A DNA stretch of 15,568 bases, from positions 29,921 to 45,488 of the forward strand of contig CP070628.1 in the NCBI GenBank assembly GCA_020355985.1, written 5' to 3'. A program made the translations under genes and the position numbers. Positions 1 through 7,120 of the stretch are shown in pieces. The DNA comes from Nitrospirota bacterium (GTDB taxonomy: Bacteria > Nitrospirota > Nitrospiria > Nitrospirales > UBA8639). The stretch's first letter is position 1. Every line of letters starts with the position of its first letter. Under the pieces are notes generated by a model. That model did not search any database. It was not told where the DNA came from and saw only the letters and a list, made by a program, of their open reading frames with translations.

Positions 1-172
1 ATCTGTTGACTGTGGGTTTGATGGCGATATGAAGGTGAAATGGCAGGTTCATGAGATGGTAGGAGGCTACCATGGCAGGTCGAGGAGGGCAAAGCAAAAA
101 AACCCTTTAGGGCCTGTTTCACGTACCAGGCTTTGAGATTCAAATGAACGTGCTGAAAATTGGCAGAGCAGT
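1..172. other. Left-edge stretch, no confident gene
   Basis: No gene can be assigned with confidence. On the plus strand a frame is open from the left edge and stops with TGA at 134-136, so it could be the C-terminal 44 codons of an upstream gene, but its peptide is unrecognised and uses AGG for arginine unusually often. On the minus strand an ATG at 71-73 opens a frame running off the left edge, without a ribosome binding site. A 7-bp inverted repeat (ATGGTAG at 56-62, CTACCAT at 67-73, loop GAGG) also lies here. Sequence to the left is needed to choose between these readings. Confidence 0.3.
96..117 (-). terminator. Probable intrinsic terminator of lpxC
   Basis: Read on the minus strand, a small hairpin (CCC at 112-110, loop TAAA, GGG at 105-103, extended by A-U and G-U pairs) runs directly into seven consecutive T residues (102-96). 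It lies about 55 bases beyond the lpxC stop codon and points the same way. The stem is short, so the T run is the stronger part of the evidence. Confidence 0.45.
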
Positions 173-1120
173 TTAGACAGAAAGAAATGCTGGTTCTAGC
201 TCGGGCAAGTACGTGGGAGCTGGTGTTGAGGCTGTTCTATTGAGGATACGAGATTTTTGAGTTTTTCCCCCATTTAACAATATCCATTTGTCTGGATTAT
301 CCAGAATGGCTTGGACGAGTTGTGTATGGAGCAAGTGCCCCGCTCGCTTTGCTTCAAAATGTCCTATGACCGGGAAGCCTAAGAGAGAAAGATCTCCAAT
401 TAAATCCAGGACCTTATGCCGGACACATTCGTTTGTGAATCGTAATTCCTCTTCATTGACTAACCCTGATTCGGAAAAGACTACGGTATTATAAAGAGAA
501 CCGCCCAATCCTAGGCCACGTGACCAGAGAAATTCGATTTCTTGTCGAAAGGCAAAGGTGCGAGCTGCTGCAATGTTTCTGGTGAATTCTGTTGGTGTAC
601 AGGAATGTTCGTAGGTTTGTTGTTGAATTAATGGATGCGGAAAGTCGATGTCATAACTGATACGAGGAAGTGCTGAGGGGAGTACGGCGATCGATCTCTG
701 TTCGTGTTGCACATGGATCGGCTGTACAATTTTAATGAAGCTACCTGGTTCTTCTTGGGAAGTTCGCCCACATCCTTCTAGAAGTTCCACAAATGGGGCA
801 GCGCTTCCGTCTGCAGCCGGAATTTCGTTCCCTTGTAATTCGATATAGGCATTATCAATTTCAAGCCCAGCCAAGGCCGCTAAGATATGTTCAACTGTTT
901 GAATCTGGAAGTCGGCTGATTGCAGTGTTGTACAGTGATCGGTTTGCCCTAAATATTGAATGGTAGCTGGGCAGGATAAAACCTGCTTGCCTTCTTGCTT
1001 GACGAAGATAATCCCGGTATTTATTGGAGCAGGATGAATGGCGATAGAAGTCGGCTTTCCGGAATGAAGCCCAATGCCTGAGAAAAAACCTGACTTAGAG
1101 AGTGTCTGCTGTTGGTGCAT
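173..1120 (-). CDS. lpxC: UDP-3-O-acyl-N-acetylglucosamine deacetylase LpxC
   Basis: LpxC is the zinc-dependent cytoplasmic enzyme that removes the acetyl group from UDP-3-O-acyl-GlcNAc, the committed step of lipid A synthesis, so the host should have an LPS outer membrane. The 315-residue product is close to the family length of about 305. The start GFFSGIGLHSG (11-21) is typical. Visible catalytic features are E77-H78 (QTVEH), the RHKVLDLIGDL block with H235 and D239, which with H78 should be the zinc ligands, and H262 in AGHLLH near the C-terminus. The frame stays open upstream to an ATG at 1234, but those 38 residues are AT-rich, hydrophobic and absent from LpxC proteins, so I use the ATG at 1118-1120. 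No clear Shine-Dalgarno precedes it. It is not in the large cell-envelope cluster where lpxC often lies. Confidence 0.96.
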   Translation of the reverse strand: MHQQQTLSKSGFFSGIGLHSGKPTSIAIHPAPINTGIIFVKQEGKQVLSCPATIQYLGQTDHCTTLQSADFQIQTVEHILAALAGLEIDNAYIELQGNEIPAADGSAAPFVELLEGCGRTSQEEPGSFIKIVQPIHVQHEQRSIAVLPSALPRISYDIDFPHPLIQQQTYEHSCTPTEFTRNIAAARTFAFRQEIEFLWSRGLGLGGSLYNTVVFSESGLVNEEELRFTNECVRHKVLDLIGDLSLLGFPVIGHFEAKRAGHLLHTQLVQAILDNPDKWILLNGGKTQKSRILNRTASTPAPTYLPELEPAFLSV

Positions 1121-1331
1121 ATAAAATATATAGCACGTTTGACAATATTTCGAGAAAATTAATGCAAAATTTATACTAATAAGCATGAATGAAAAAATAG
1201 GTGTTTTCGGATGAAATTGAAAAACGATGTCCAATTCTGTTGTAGCAATGCAACAGGTGTCTCTTTTTTCGTAAGGTTTTCATTAAAGTTTTCTCTCTAG
1301 GAGAGAGGGCAAGTAGGTACTGTTGGAGGGC

Positions 1332-1787
1332 CTATTGGTCATGGTTAGAAAAATGGTTATCAGTAAAAACTCTTAGGAAACGCAAGGATTCCTCACTAGA
1401 AGAAGAGAGAGAATGGGTTTGTGACAATTTTATGATTATTCCTCTATGTTTTCGAGATAATCCAGATGCTTGGAAAATTTCTTCGAATAACGGCCACTTT
1501 TTTTGGGGATCTTCGAGTAAGATTTGATGGAAAGTTTCGGGTTTCGTCCGAAGGGTATTGGATAAATGTTGAACAGCTTTTTCAATACTGTGGTAAGGAG
1601 GAGCCAAGTTCAGGCAGGCATAAAATCTTTCCAGGTGGGCTCGATATTCTTGCCTAAGTACGTAAATGGGGTCGGAGGACAATACGCAATATTCCCTATC
1701 TATCTTGTCAGTACCTGAAGAGGGTTGAATGTCTATGCTAAAGAGGATTTGGGCTGCTTGACAAGTTTTCTGGGAAGGAGGAGCCAC
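1332..1787 (-). CDS. Unrecognised 151-codon protein
   Basis: I do not recognise this protein. The frame starts with GTG at 1787 and has no convincing ribosome binding site, so the real start may be an internal alternative codon; there is no internal methionine. The second half looks protein-like, with amphipathic stretches such as VLRQEYRAHLERFYACLNL (about 43-61) and FHQILLEDPQKKWPLFEEIF (about 85-104), followed by a serine run (SLSSSSEES) and a helix ending in HFSNHDQ. There is no signal peptide or membrane segment. It lies 63 bp after the sigma factor gene on the same strand and about 210 bp before lpxC, so it could be co-transcribed with the sigma gene. It may be lineage-specific, a decayed gene, or a chance frame. 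Confidence 0.4.
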   Translation of the reverse strand: MAPPSQKTCQAAQILFSIDIQPSSGTDKIDREYCVLSSDPIYVLRQEYRAHLERFYACLNLAPPYHSIEKAVQHLSNTLRTKPETFHQILLEDPQKKWPLFEEIFQASGLSRKHRGIIIKLSQTHSLSSSSEESLRFLRVFTDNHFSNHDQ

Positions 1788-1850
1788 TACTTTGGTAAAT
1801 GGCTAGAAAGAATGATGCAACAAACAAAGCGGGAGGGGAAGTTTGCGGGT

Positions 1851-2999
1851 TTATTTAATGGCAGCCAGCATATCCTTCATGGCTGGTTCTTTTAATTTTT
1901 GTAGAGCTTTGGCCTCGATTTGCCGAACGCGTTCGCGAGTGACTGACATGCTTTGCCCGACTTCTTCAAGAGTCCAAGGTTCATCCTGGCCAATACCAAA
2001 TCGAAGGCGGATTACCATTTGCTCTCTCGGAGTTAACGATTCCAAGATTCGTTTCACCTGTTGATTGGTTTCCTGCCGAGAAACCGGACCATCCGGGGTG
2101 ATGCTACTGTGATCCGGAATGAAGTCAGTAAGAAAGGTGTCTCCCTCTCCAACAGGGGTTTCTAATGAAATGGGATCTTGAAACGCTTGGATGGTTTCGT
2201 AAACTTTCTCCCGACTGAGTTGAAGCGCGTCACCGATATCCTCCACTTGTGCTTGACGGGCAAATTGTTGAGTGAGCTTCTTGGACGTTCGGGCAATTTT
2301 GTTCGAAATTTCGTTGAGATGAACAGGTACCCGGATCGTACGAGACTGATCGGCCAGTGCTCTCGTAATACCTTGTCGTATCCACCAGGTTGCATAGGTA
2401 CTAAATTTAAAGCCTTTCTGATATTGGAAGCGTTCCGCAGCTTTCATCAGTCCGATATTGCCTTCCTGCACGAGGTCGAGAAACGCTAATCCGTGTCCGG
2501 TATAGCGCTTGGCAATATCGACAACTAAGCGTAAGTTGCGTTGAACCAATTCAGACTTGGCTTTTTCTAACTCGTATTTTGCTTTCTGTAACTGTTGGCA
2601 AAGCGATTGAACCGACTGCTGTTGATCCGGGTGGGATTTTCCCAATGCCCCCAAAAACGATTTTAATTTTTCAATGGCAGGAGCGGAAAGCCCGCTTAAG
2701 TCCAAAGTTTCTTTTAGTAAGGCAACAGCCTCTTCCTTCTCAGAGCCTTTCTTGAGGCCATGTGTGAGTTTCAAACTTTGTTTGATGATGAGTCGGATGT
2801 TACGAGATGCTTCATCAATCTTTTTAGCCAGTTCAATTTCTGAGTTTTTATCTAGCAGGGGACGACTACCAAAAGACCGGAAGTACAATGATTCAAGAGC
2901 GGGATTGTAGCCCTTGATTAAGGATTTTGTGTCACCTGGTTTTTTCACGAAGTCCCCATCTGTTTCGTGGGGATGTTCCAAGACGCTTTGATATTTCAT
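1851..2999 (-). CDS. RNA polymerase sigma-70 family factor (RpoD/RpoS-like)
   Basis: A sigma factor of 382 residues that directs RNA polymerase to promoters. Region 1.2 is at about 33-65 (LYFRSFGSRPLL...EIELAKKID). A short lysine- and glutamate-rich non-conserved segment covers about 75-150. Region 2 runs from NLRLVVDIAKRY (155-166) through LDLVQEGNIGLMKAAERF and the promoter-melting block FSTYATWWIRQGITRAL to about 228. Region 3 is about 229-305. Region 4 starts at LTPREQMVIRLRFG (322-335) and contains the -35-binding helix with VTRERVRQIEAKAL (353-366). The IEAKAL sequence is RpoD-like, but region 1.1 is missing, so it is either a short primary sigma factor or a group 2 (stationary-phase/stress type) factor; I cannot tell which. 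AGGA lies 7 bases before the ATG. A long AT-rich upstream region suggests its own regulated promoter. Confidence 0.93.
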   Translation of the reverse strand: MKYQSVLEHPHETDGDFVKKPGDTKSLIKGYNPALESLYFRSFGSRPLLDKNSEIELAKKIDEASRNIRLIIKQSLKLTHGLKKGSEKEEAVALLKETLDLSGLSAPAIEKLKSFLGALGKSHPDQQQSVQSLCQQLQKAKYELEKAKSELVQRNLRLVVDIAKRYTGHGLAFLDLVQEGNIGLMKAAERFQYQKGFKFSTYATWWIRQGITRALADQSRTIRVPVHLNEISNKIARTSKKLTQQFARQAQVEDIGDALQLSREKVYETIQAFQDPISLETPVGEGDTFLTDFIPDHSSITPDGPVSRQETNQQVKRILESLTPREQMVIRLRFGIGQDEPWTLEEVGQSMSVTRERVRQIEAKALQKLKEPAMKDMLAAIK

Positions 3000-3396
3000 G
3001 ATGTGTTCCTAGAGAGTCCTTTTCATCGAAGTTTTTAACGTTTTCAACATGCCATGAAATTGAGATAAGGCTACATACAGCAAAAATCAAGCCTAAAAAA
3101 CTAACAAACGTGCAGAGAATGTTTGAGCTGGTAAATTCTCTATTATTTGCTTATTACAAATAATTGAATGCAATTATGGGATTTTAGCGAATATGCAGGC
3201 CTTAATTTCGTTGAAAATATTGAAGAAATTTAGTCATTGACTATGAATGTTTTCCGGACTGGAAATGGCTTCCTATGCAAGATCGGCAAAACCGGCAATT
3301 CTCTGGATGGTCCAAATGGGGAAACTTTTGAATAAGCACAAAAAAAGGAAAGGAGGGGAGGAATTGCGGAGATATTTGACAGATGTGTTAATTTTC
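3000..3396. other. AT-rich gene-free region upstream of the sigma gene
   Basis: About 400 bp with no plausible gene, lying between the stop of the RCK protein and the start of the sigma gene, both on the minus strand. It is AT-rich in its middle and should carry the sigma gene's promoter. One weak minus-strand candidate is TTGATT (3090-3085), 17 bp, then TATCTC (3067-3062). The clearest structure is a pair of inverted repeats at 3142-3176, listed separately. No terminator hairpin is obvious after the RCK gene, although a T-rich minus-strand run lies near 3340-3350. Confidence 0.6.
3142..3176. promoter_or_regulatory. Two overlapping AT-rich inverted repeats, possible operator
   Basis: ATTATTTG (3142-3149) and CAAATAAT (3157-3164) are perfect 8-bp arms around a 7-base spacer. 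Overlapping the second arm, TAATTG (3161-3166) and CAATTA (3171-3176) are perfect 6-bp arms around AATG. They lie about 145-175 bp upstream of the sigma factor start codon. Such a site could bind a dimeric regulator, but AT-rich DNA makes chance repeats likelier, so the assignment is tentative. Confidence 0.3.
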
Positions 3397-4086
3397 CTAC
3401 ACTTCGTTGCAGAAACGGTCTAGATCTTTTTCCTGCCCAATCATGACCAGAACATCACCTTTTTCCACGACATCATCTGGCTTGGGAGTAAAGTTAAAGG
3501 TCTCTTCAGTTTTGATGCGGCCTTTAACCATTCGACTCACTTGTTGTTTGATGCCGATAATATTTAAGTTGTGTTTTCCGCGCAATTTAATTTCTTCCAA
3601 ACTCAGCCCTGAAAGCGAATCTGAGACGGACACCTCTTCAATGCTAAAACCTGGGGAGAGCTCCAAATATTCGATCACGCCGGGAGAAACCAGTCTATGG
3701 GCAAGACGGATCGCGGCATCCCGTTCCGGATAAATGACTTCATCGACACCAAGGTTCATTAAGATCTTGCCTTGAATAGGTGCGACAGCCTTGGCCACAA
3801 TGGATTTTACACCCATTTCCTTGAGTGTTTGGACGATGAGTATGCTAGCTTCAATATTCTCACCAATGCTGACGACTGCCACGTCAACATTTTGGGCGCT
3901 GACGGCTTTTAGCGCACGTTCATCGGTGGCATCGCACTGGACAGCGAATGTCGCAATATCGCTAATGGCTTGGATGCGTTCCTCATCTTTATCGATAGCA
4001 AGTACTTCACATCCTTTTTCGACCATCGTTTGGGCAACACTGTATCCAAAACGCCCAAGGCCAATGACCGTAAATAATCGTTTCAT
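3397..4086 (-). CDS. TrkA/KtrA-family potassium-uptake regulatory subunit (RCK)
   Basis: A 229-residue cytoplasmic regulator of potassium transport. The RCK N-terminal Rossmann domain (about 1-130) has the dinucleotide-binding loop GLGRFG (9-14), an acidic residue D32 at the end of the second strand, and the CDATDE block (51-56). The RCK_C domain (about 137-229) begins near VIEYLELSPGFSIEEV and ends with the typical VVEKGDVLVMIGQEKDLDRF. The single RCK_N plus RCK_C layout and length match KtrA rather than the doubled TrkA of E. coli. The family partner is a membrane channel subunit (KtrB/TrkH), and none is adjacent, so it may act in trans on a channel encoded elsewhere. No Shine-Dalgarno is seen, but the glycine loop at residue 9 fixes the start closely. 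It is divergent from trmI. Confidence 0.92.
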   Translation of the reverse strand: MKRLFTVIGLGRFGYSVAQTMVEKGCEVLAIDKDEERIQAISDIATFAVQCDATDERALKAVSAQNVDVAVVSIGENIEASILIVQTLKEMGVKSIVAKAVAPIQGKILMNLGVDEVIYPERDAAIRLAHRLVSPGVIEYLELSPGFSIEEVSVSDSLSGLSLEEIKLRGKHNLNIIGIKQQVSRMVKGRIKTEETFNFTPKPDDVVEKGDVLVMIGQEKDLDRFCNEV

Positions 4087-4339
4087 GAGTTAGGAAGAAA
4101 AAAGGAGTAAGAAAAAAAGAAACCGTGGCTTGGTAGCGAAAGGGCCAAGAGCAATGTTGGGATATTTAGACAATTTTGAGAATGGGATGGATGACGAATT
4201 AATCATAAGGCTGATAGGAAGGGGTGTCAAGAATGCGATGATGAGGTTGAAGCGAGACTTGTCCCTTTTGTAAAACGGTGTCCTCCCTCATTTTGAAGGG
4301 TATCGATGGAATGAAAACTCTTGGTAGTATGCCGATTCT

Positions 4340-5239
4340 ATGAAATATTTTCAGTCGGGCGAGCGCATCCATTTGATTGATAAGAAAGAACGGCATTATG
4401 CCCTGACGCTGAAAAGCGGAGAAGTGTTTCAACATAGCGGTGATCGAATTCCCCACGATGCGATTATTGGCAAACCTGATGGCACCACAGTGGAATTTTC
4501 TAACAGCAAAGTCATGCTTGCCATTCACCCGACGATTGGAGAATATGCGTTAAAAATGCCCAGAGGGGCGCAGGTCATTTATCCCAAAGACCTTGCCATT
4601 ATTCCGACGTGGGCGGATATTTATCCCGGTGCAAGAGTGTTCGAGGCGGGAGTGGGATCTGGAGCGCTCACCATGGCGCTATTACGAGCGGTGGGTGATC
4701 GTGGGTGTGTGGTCAGTTATGAAATACGAGAAGATTTTGCCGCTATTGCCTCCAAAAATATAGAACGGTTTATGGGAAAGGTGCCTAACCATTTTTTGCA
4801 AATTCGGGATGCCTATGAGGGCATTGAGATAGGCGAAGGGGATTCAGCTTGGCTGTTTGATCGGGTAGTCTTAGATATCCCTGAACCATGGCAAGTCGTT
4901 CCTCATGCTGCTCGATCTTTGCGACTTGGCGGGCTCTATCTCAGTTATGTGCCAACGGTTCCACAGGTGATGCAGACCGTTCAAGCCTTGGAGGAGAGCC
5001 AAGTGTTCACGTTAGTTCAGAACTTTGAAACTCTTCTCAGGACGTGGAATGTAAATGGCCGTAGTGTGCGTCCGGATCATCGGATGGTTGCTCACTCAGG
5101 TTTTATTACGGTCGCGAGGAAAGTGGATACCCGCATGGGGCATTTGGATTCATTTAATGGAACGACAGATGCGCTGAGTCATGATCCTAATGTCATCAAG
5201 GAGGATGAATATATTGAGAACGAATTAGAAATTCCCTGA
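4340..5239 (+). CDS. trmI: tRNA (adenine-58-N1)-methyltransferase TrmI
   Basis: TrmI transfers a methyl group from S-adenosylmethionine to N1 of adenine 58 in the T-loop of tRNA. The small N-terminal beta domain covers about 1-75. Then comes QVIYPKD (78-84), the SAM loop FEAGVGSGALT (101-111), the acidic strand end SYEIR (126-130), and the catalytic/substrate block VLDIPEPW (177-184), a conservative variant of the usual LDLPEPW. The closing signature with WNVNGRSVRPDHRM and HSGFITVARK (236-261) is diagnostic. The last 38 residues are a nonconserved acidic tail. A TAG nine bases upstream makes the ATG the first possible start, although its ribosome binding site is weak. The response regulator follows after a gap of under 40 bp, so they may share a transcript. 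TrmI is common in archaea, actinobacteria, thermophiles and several diderm phyla. Confidence 0.95.
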   Translation: MKYFQSGERIHLIDKKERHYALTLKSGEVFQHSGDRIPHDAIIGKPDGTTVEFSNSKVMLAIHPTIGEYALKMPRGAQVIYPKDLAIIPTWADIYPGARVFEAGVGSGALTMALLRAVGDRGCVVSYEIREDFAAIASKNIERFMGKVPNHFLQIRDAYEGIEIGEGDSAWLFDRVVLDIPEPWQVVPHAARSLRLGGLYLSYVPTVPQVMQTVQALEESQVFTLVQNFETLLRTWNVNGRSVRPDHRMVAHSGFITVARKVDTRMGHLDSFNGTTDALSHDPNVIKEDEYIENELEIP

Positions 5240-5273
5240 GCCTGTTTGGCCCAACCAGCAAAATTAGGTGTCT

Positions 5274-5651
5274 ATGAACGCTGCTGTCAAAACTATTCTG
5301 ATTGCGGATGATGATGAAGACCTCAGGTTGCTGGTGCAGGTCACCCTTGAAAACCCTACCTACCGAATTCTTACAGCAGCGGACGGGTCCAAGGCATTAG
5401 ACGTCGTTCAGCAATGCCGTCCCGATTTGCTGATTCTTGATTGGATGATGCCGGGCCTCAGCGGCTGTGAGGTCATCACCCAGCTTCGTCAAAATCCAGA
5501 GACCGTCACCATTCCGGTGGTTATGTTGACGGCTAAAGATGGCTTGGAAGCTCATGAGAAATTGGATTTGCTTGCACTTGCGGGATATTTAGTTAAACCC
5601 TTTAGCCCACTCGAGTTGATCAAAAAGGTTCGAGAGGTTTTGGATACATGA
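5274..5651 (+). CDS. Single-domain response regulator (CheY-like receiver)
   Basis: A stand-alone receiver domain of 125 residues with no output domain. The acidic pair D12-D13 lies in the first loop, D56 in LILDWMMPG is the phospho-acceptor, T86 in VVMLTAKD is the switch threonine and K108 in YLVKPF is the conserved lysine, so it should be phosphorylatable. The residue before YLVKPF is glycine (GYLVKPF). A GTG two codons upstream (5268) is also in frame, but I choose the ATG because AGG at 5266-5268 lies five bases before it. The stop overlaps the start of the HD-GYP gene (ATGA), meaning translational coupling, so the receiver probably controls that protein. Its histidine kinase is not in the window. 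Confidence 0.93.
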   Translation: MNAAVKTILIADDDEDLRLLVQVTLENPTYRILTAADGSKALDVVQQCRPDLLILDWMMPGLSGCEVITQLRQNPETVTIPVVMLTAKDGLEAHEKLDLLALAGYLVKPFSPLELIKKVREVLDT

Positions 5652-6532
5652 GATCCAAATCCTCAAAACCTAATGGAAGCGGGCCTCGCCGCGTTCGGAA
5701 AAAGACCACGCCATCGACGAAATTAGAAGTTACTCAAGACCAGTTGGAGGCTGCTCGTTCTCAGTTGTTGGTCTATGCCCAAGATCTTAAGCAGATGCTG
5801 GATAATGAAGAGAAAAAAACCCAACAGCTCAAGCAGGCTCATGCTCAATTACTCACATATGCCAAAGATCTCAAAGTTGCTCTCGATGTCGAGCAACATA
5901 AAAATAATGAGTTGGAGCAGGCCTACACGGATACGATGTTCAGGTTGGCTAGGGCCTCACGGTATAAAGATGAAGAGACTGGGGCTCATATTGAGCGCTT
6001 GAGTCACTATGCTCAATCAATGGCCTTGTTCGTGGGCTGGAATCCCAGTCGAGCACAGGGATTATTTGCTGTGGCGCCGATGCATGACGTGGGGAAAATT
6101 GGTGTGCCGGATGCGGTGTTGGGAAAAAATGGGCCGCTTACCGAGGAAGAATGGGAAGCGATCAAGCAGCATCCCCTCCTGGGCGCAAGTTTGTTGAGTG
6201 GGTCAGCGTCGCCCTTGCTAGAGATGGCCAAGGAGGTCGCGCTTACGCATCATGAGCGATGGGATGGGAGTGGATATCCGTGTGGTTTGAAAGGGGCGCA
6301 GATTCCGATAACAGGACGAATTGTGATGCTGTGTGACCGATATGATGCCTTACGCAGCCAGCGACCTTATAAATCAGCCTTTTCGCATACTAAAACGCTA
6401 GATATCATGCTGAATGGTAATGAGCGGACCAAGCCGACACATTTCGACCCAATGTTATTGGAAGCATTTCGAGAGATGCATCATCAATTTGATGAAATTT
6501 ATTCCACGGTTGAAGCTACGGCTGATCCTTGA
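5648..6532 (+). CDS. HD-GYP domain protein, probable cyclic-di-GMP phosphodiesterase
   Basis: HD-GYP proteins hydrolyse cyclic-di-GMP with a di- or tri-metal centre. The C-terminal domain (about 93-280) has ETGAH (110-114), the HD pair H146-D147 in MHDVGKIGVPD, a helix lysine region LTEEEWEAIKQHP (164-176), H201-H202 with WDGSGYP (205-211, GYP at 209-211), and GRIVMLCDRYDAL (223-235) followed by RPYK. All key residues are present, so it should be active. The N-terminus begins with a basic, serine-rich tail (1-25), followed by about 65 residues of coiled coil made of two similar 28-residue units (QLLVYAQDLK at 39-48, QLLTYAKDLK at 67-76), which is four heptads per unit. This is the usual receiver-HD-GYP fusion split in two: the overlapping upstream gene supplies the receiver. 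There is no membrane segment. Confidence 0.92.
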   Translation: MRSKSSKPNGSGPRRVRKKTTPSTKLEVTQDQLEAARSQLLVYAQDLKQMLDNEEKKTQQLKQAHAQLLTYAKDLKVALDVEQHKNNELEQAYTDTMFRLARASRYKDEETGAHIERLSHYAQSMALFVGWNPSRAQGLFAVAPMHDVGKIGVPDAVLGKNGPLTEEEWEAIKQHPLLGASLLSGSASPLLEMAKEVALTHHERWDGSGYPCGLKGAQIPITGRIVMLCDRYDALRSQRPYKSAFSHTKTLDIMLNGNERTKPTHFDPMLLEAFREMHHQFDEIYSTVEATADP

Positions 6533-6552
6533 AGCTGAGAATGAAGGAAGCG

Positions 6553-6969
6553 TTATCGAGGATGCTCGATAGGGTACTTGGCTTTTTCCCACGCGTTCAT
6601 GCTGCCCTCGACATTATAGACATTGGTATAGCCTAAACTCATGAGGGTTTCTGCCGCGATATTGCTGCGATGACCTGATTGGCAATAGACTACGATATGG
6701 CTATCCAGCTCAGATCGTAATTCCTGATGCCGTTCTTGGATTTGCCGAAAATCGATATTAAAATCAGTTCCGGGGATAAAGCCTTCCTGATGTTCTTCCG
6801 GTGAGCGGACGTCAACAAGGACAAACCCCTTTTGGCTTGCTTGACTGGCTTTATCCATCCCGGCTTTCAGTTGCTGGACGGATAAGAGGTAGGGCTCAGC
6901 TTTCGTGTGACTTGGTGCCAACGCCAATAAGAAAAGAATAAGAAAACTGGAAAGGGCTATTCGCAGCAT
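6553..6969 (-). CDS. Periplasmic rhodanese-like sulfurtransferase
   Basis: A single-domain rhodanese of 138 residues. An N-terminal signal peptide is clear: R3, then a hydrophobic core from about 4 to 18, with likely cleavage after TKA (22-24). The mature domain has VLVDVRSPEEH (50-60), the active-site cysteine C96 in VVYCQSGHRS (93-102), which would carry the persulfide, and the C-terminal NVEGSMNAWEKAKYPIE. Such proteins transfer sulfane sulfur in the periplasm, but the substrate cannot be read from sequence. AAGGAG lies seven bases before the ATG, a strong ribosome binding site. It converges with the HD-GYP gene, leaving only 20 bp between the two stops. Confidence 0.93.
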   Translation of the reverse strand: MLRIALSSFLILFLLALAPSHTKAEPYLLSVQQLKAGMDKASQASQKGFVLVDVRSPEEHQEGFIPGTDFNIDFRQIQERHQELRSELDSHIVVYCQSGHRSNIAAETLMSLGYTNVYNVEGSMNAWEKAKYPIEHPR

Positions 6970-7086
6970 TATTCGGCTCCTTCATAAAATGAAAACTGAT
7001 TAAACACCGAGTGGAAGGACGAAAACAGATCAGACTATCTCTTAAAATTGTAAGTCTCACTGAAAGACATGGTCAAGCACATGGTG

Positions 7087-7116
7087 CCAGGAAACAGGCC
7101 GATAGCCTGTTTCTGG
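7087..7116 (-). terminator. Strong hairpin directly after pyrE
   Basis: GAAACAGGC (7091-7099) and GCCTGTTTC (7105-7113) form a perfect 9-bp stem around CGATA, extended by three more pairs (CCA 7087-7089 with TGG 7114-7116) past one bulged G. It begins four bases after the pyrE stop codon. No T run follows on either strand, so it is not a textbook intrinsic terminator; it may instead protect the 3' end of the transcript or act with Rho. Confidence 0.45.
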
Positions 7117-7120
7117 GAAT

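Noticed and set aside
72..110. A 12-codon plus-strand ORF (MAGRGGQSKKTL) right after a perfect AGGAGG at 61-66
   Set aside because: Looks like a leader peptide, but nothing on the plus strand follows that it could control (lpxC is on the other strand), and the hairpin and T-run fit an lpxC terminator better.
1121..1234. A 38-residue N-terminal extension of LpxC from the upstream ATG
   Set aside because: AT-rich, hydrophobic and not part of the LpxC family; GFFSGIGLHSG should lie near the true N-terminus.
6554..6571. Inverted repeat TATCGAG-GATG-CTCGATA between the HD-GYP and rhodanese genes, as a bidirectional terminator
   Set aside because: It overlaps the rhodanese stop codon and coding end, and there is no T run on either side; too weak to list as a terminator.
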